Assembly (NCBI GenBank): GCA_015501075.1
Contig: JADNYJ010000091.1
Location: forward strand, 94,181-158,180
Direction: 5' to 3'
DNA from: Gymnopilus junonius
Taxonomy: Eukaryota > Basidiomycota > Agaricomycetes > Agaricales > Galerinaceae
DNA length: 64,000 nt
The position numbers and the translations under genes were made by a program. The notes below the pieces were generated by a model, which worked only from the letters and a program-made list of their open reading frames with translations, was not told where the DNA came from and searched no databases. Positions 60,531 to 64,000 of the stretch are shown here, piece after piece. Position 1 is the first letter of the stretch. Each line of letters opens with the position of its first letter.

Positions 60531-63500
60531 CTATGATTCAGAGAGAATCTTATCGATGGATTGATTTAAAAAGTCCTTTCGTGGAGAGAGATCTGCCTTG
60601 GGGAAGCGAGCCGCTATTGCCTCTCGGGCAGTTCTAGAAGGAAATAAATCATCAATATCAAATATCAATTCACGTAGGAGGAAAGAAAACCTTACTTTTT
60701 GGTTACTGTCATCAAGTCCTGAGTGCTCAGGTAGGTTCGGAGTGCGTTGAATAATTCATCATCAGTAGGGTTAGGATTCATATTAGGGCCAGCGAAAGGA
60801 TTGACAGATGTCGCCATTGAGAATGTGGACATAGGACGCTGCTGAGGCAAGCCAGCTGCCCCTGTTTGAGAACCATTGACACTTCCTCCGCCCCCAAACA
60901 TGCTCATTCCCGTCATCATTGGGGCTAAAGTCGGTGGCATCATTCCATACATGCTACCTGTAGTCTGGTAGCCCATTGGAGTAGCCATTGGCGCCATGGG
61001 CATATGACCGTAGTCAGAACCACCCGCAACCGAACCGGGCCCACTTCCGAAGGGCATAAGGGGAATCTGTGGTAAGCCATATTGCGAGAAGGGCATTTGT
61101 GGTGGGCCTTGATGCGAAATATTGCTATGAGACTGCTGACTACCGCCCGTTCGGAAGTTAGAAGTTGAGTTATTGTTGATCAAGTTGGTGTCACGGTAGT
61201 AATCACCCGACTGAGAAGGTTCGTTGTAGGGGTGCGGCGACTCTTCTCGCGAACGTGGAGCTTGAGAACGAGAACGCTTGGTATCGTATCCAGTGTCATC
61301 AGAATGGTGGGTGCCCGATTCCCATGCTTCTGCCTCATATTCTAAAGGTAGAAGATGAGAACAACATAATTAAGAAGAACGTGAAGAAACATACCACTGA
61401 ACTTCTTGAGAGGAATCATAGACTCATCAAACTTCTCATCCTCGTTCGTGATGACCTTCTTGTCCTTTCCTTCACCAATGACAACACGGGTATTACCCCA
61501 GCTAAACTCGTCCATACACCAGAACGAATAAACGGGGAGGAAGAAACTGTAAACAGGGTATCTTGAGGCAGGGTCAGCTGGCAGGCAAAGCAGAGAAGAA
61601 ATGGCACTAACGAAAGTAGGTATACAACCATCCATCCGACAAGCATGAACTCTCGTTTGATGATGAAGATGATCGCCTATACCAACTTCATGAGCGAACT
61701 GGTCGTCATCGGAGACGACGGAGACATACCTGCAAACCATAGGTAACTGCTAACATGACAAGAGCAATGGTGGGCAAAGCGGCGGCACGAATGGCAACAA
61801 CAACGATGAGGTATATAAGCTAAGCAAAAGTTAACTCAATGCACTTGAGAAAGCAATAACAAAGGCTTACATATACAACAGTAGCGGGGAGGATCTAACA
61901 CATAAGGCTTTAAGCAAACAGGAATGACATTCAAAGTACCAAACGACTGACCATAGTTCCAACGAGATCAATAAACACGAAGAATCTCATAGAGAAACAG
62001 CAGAATCCAAACAATTCCGGTAGAATGATGAGCTCGCAAAGATTGTGAACGGTGGAGTTGATCCAACGACGTCTCTGAGAGAACAACACCCTCCACGACT
62101 CGGGCGCCATCGTATGTGCTGTAGCATCAGGCTGGAACTTCGTCTTGTAAGTCGGGAAATGCTTCATCAGTAAGGTTGTCAAGAATCGATCTTCTCCGAG
62201 CGAGAACAGTTCTTTTGTGCAGCGTATCCACATTCGTTCCGCGTACTCCTCGATGATACGGTTGGAGATGATAATGGGCCTCCTTTGTCAGCCGTACGCA
62301 CACGGTATAGAGAGAAACATCCGGGCAAACAAGTGACGGAGCCGAAGAGAGACTCGAAGGCCTTGGACAAATGGTGGGAGATATAGTATTCATAAACTTG
62401 AATCATAGTCCACCAGGATCCTTCCTCGTTCGTGAGCTTGGTTTCACCGCAAATACCAATGATCTTCGAGTCATCTGAACTGGAAGCAACTAATCGGTTG
62501 AGAGATTCCGGGGTGACAGTCTGCAACAGATCGGAGCAGATCAGCACAGATCAGCAGGATGGAGAAGGAAGAGAAGGCATACCGTATCAGCGTCCTGTGA
62601 AATATACTCATAGAAAGCTGGATCAATGCCAATGACGTTGCGCATCTGATGATAGATTTCCAATTCCAAAGGAGACATCGGAAGATCGAAGTGGACACGA
62701 TTGAGGTAGTGTAATAAGAGGATCTGAGAGTCTCGCTTGCCACGGTTACCAGGCTTGGACCTTTCAGTGGGCTTGCCGACTTTGACGACGACCATGTACC
62801 TGAAGAAGGTCAGCCACGTCATCACAGAGAGAGGAGGAAAAGAGCACATACGGGACGACATGACCTTCGAACTCGTACAATCCAGAATAAATCTTGCATA
62901 ATTCAACGCCTTGCTACCTTCACCAACACTCTTGAACAGCAGCGGCTCCGGGTCCAGCTTGGGGTCGACTCCAAGAATGTCTAAAACGATCCTGGGGGTG
63001 GTGCGATCGTTCCCGCTTCCAATGATGTTGCCATCGCAAATGATGAAGATGAGCTTGCGCTTGTCATCGTAGTTGAGCGCGGCGAGGGAGTCGATGGTCC
63101 TGCGGAGAGAGTCCTCTCCTTCGGTATAGCACGGCACTTGACAGAGCACGAACTTGTCTTGGAGCTCGGGTGTGCGTTTACTTCGAGTTGAAGAGCAGCC
63201 AGGACTATCAAGCACATAAAAGAACCATTAACACTTCGTGCGGGAAAGAAAGGACTTGGTAAGGGAGAAACTTACACTTCAGCAAGATACTCGCCATCAA
63301 AATACCCGATATGATAATCAACAAGTAATTCTGAACCTGGCACCTGGCACTCTTCCTAAAGTCCGCCTCGCCAGAAAGGAACACGTTTTCTAGACAATCC
63401 ATATGTTGAGCCTTCGTCTGCGCATCCATCTTGGCATAAACGGCATCGAGAGGTTTTGTGAGATCCTGCCCAGATTGCTGTTCGAAGACGGCAACGAAAT

Positions 63501-64000
63501 CAGAGTTCATCCAAGCCATGGAAGGGTTATTGTTCGAAAGTCCAAGGGTGTAGACATAGTCAGTCAAATCGTATAACTTGTTGTTATAGAAGCCCCAGAT
63601 CCTAATGAATTGGTCCATTAATCCCAGCCCTCGGTATAAAAGGAAAGAGAACAACGTACTTTTGTTCATTCTGATCCGCAGCAGCGATAGCCACAGATTT
63701 TCGCGTATATACCAGCGGACCCTTCTTGAATGTCTGCATCTTAGGGAAGAACACGGTCGAATACCAATCCGTCTTCTCCATATCTGGAACCTCCGTCTGC
63801 AGAGCTCCGCTAACATGATGAGCAAGTGGTGCAATATCAGTCCAATTCTGCTTGTCAGGGAAAGCGTAGGGTCCGTGACCAAACCCGCACATCCGAGGAC
63901 AAGGGGAGGAGGAAAGTAGTAAGTGAGGTCTTGACCTGCCATGGCGGCTAGGACGTCCGGAGAGTTGGATTTGACGCCAAAAGTACCGTTAGAGTGGTCG
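60531..64000 (-). CDS. Chitin synthase, class V-like with DEK-type C-terminus; 5' end beyond window
   Basis: A processive GT2 enzyme of the plasma membrane that polymerises GlcNAc from UDP-GlcNAc. Motifs read on the minus strand: [10 protein letters not shown] near the edge, [51 protein letters not shown] and the hallmark [13 protein letters not shown], then several membrane helices and [14 protein letters not shown]. The C-terminal tail is a Gly/Met/Pro-rich linker followed by a DEK-type segment ([19 protein letters not shown]...[11 protein letters not shown]) with stop at 60531-60533. That tail is typical of class V/VII enzymes, whose myosin-like head would lie outside the window. One-base deletions are implied near 63857, 63185, 62894 and 62280, with more disturbance near 62215-62235. 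Confidence 0.9.

Overview
The window is nuclear DNA of a mushroom-forming basidiomycete (Agaricomycetes). Genes are closely spaced on both strands and cut by many 45-65 bp GT-AG introns. The families present are typical of this group: DUF6533 membrane proteins, a membrane-anchored glyoxal-oxidase-type copper radical oxidase, MYND/MSS51-like proteins, expanded P450s and FAD-linked oxidases, and a chitin synthase with a C-terminal DEK-type domain. The species cannot be named from the sequence alone. No rRNA, tRNA or CRISPR was found.

Layout. 0-11 kb: two P450 paralogs with the same exon structure flank a Ser-rich protein gene and a caspase-like peptidase gene. 11-14 kb: an MYND/MSS51-like gene followed by a decayed, internally deleted copy of itself. 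15-21 kb: copper radical oxidase, a small secreted protein and a PHO80-like cyclin. 22-29 kb: two tandem hexose transporters. 30-42 kb: a short tail-anchored protein and its much longer WW-containing paralog enclose a secreted alpha/beta hydrolase, an F-box protein and an amidohydrolase. 43-52 kb: gene-poor, with a DUF6533 gene and two non-autonomous DNA transposons that have clear terminal inverted repeats and target-site duplications. 52-59 kb: tandem BBE-type FAD oxidases. 60.5-64 kb: chitin synthase, 5' end outside the window.

How the genes relate. Most of the content is local duplication (P450, MYND, transporter, tail-anchored and FAD-oxidase pairs). It reads as a mosaic of extracellular oxidative chemistry, sugar uptake and wall synthesis, not as one biosynthetic cluster. 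The most striking pattern is a change in sequence integrity near 35 kb. Multi-exon genes to the left splice into long uninterrupted frames. To the right, nearly every gene, including the chitin synthase, needs several single-base insertions to stay in frame. This suggests consensus errors in that half, or less likely clustered decay. Exon borders were derived by eye from GT/AG sites, reading frame and paralog comparison.
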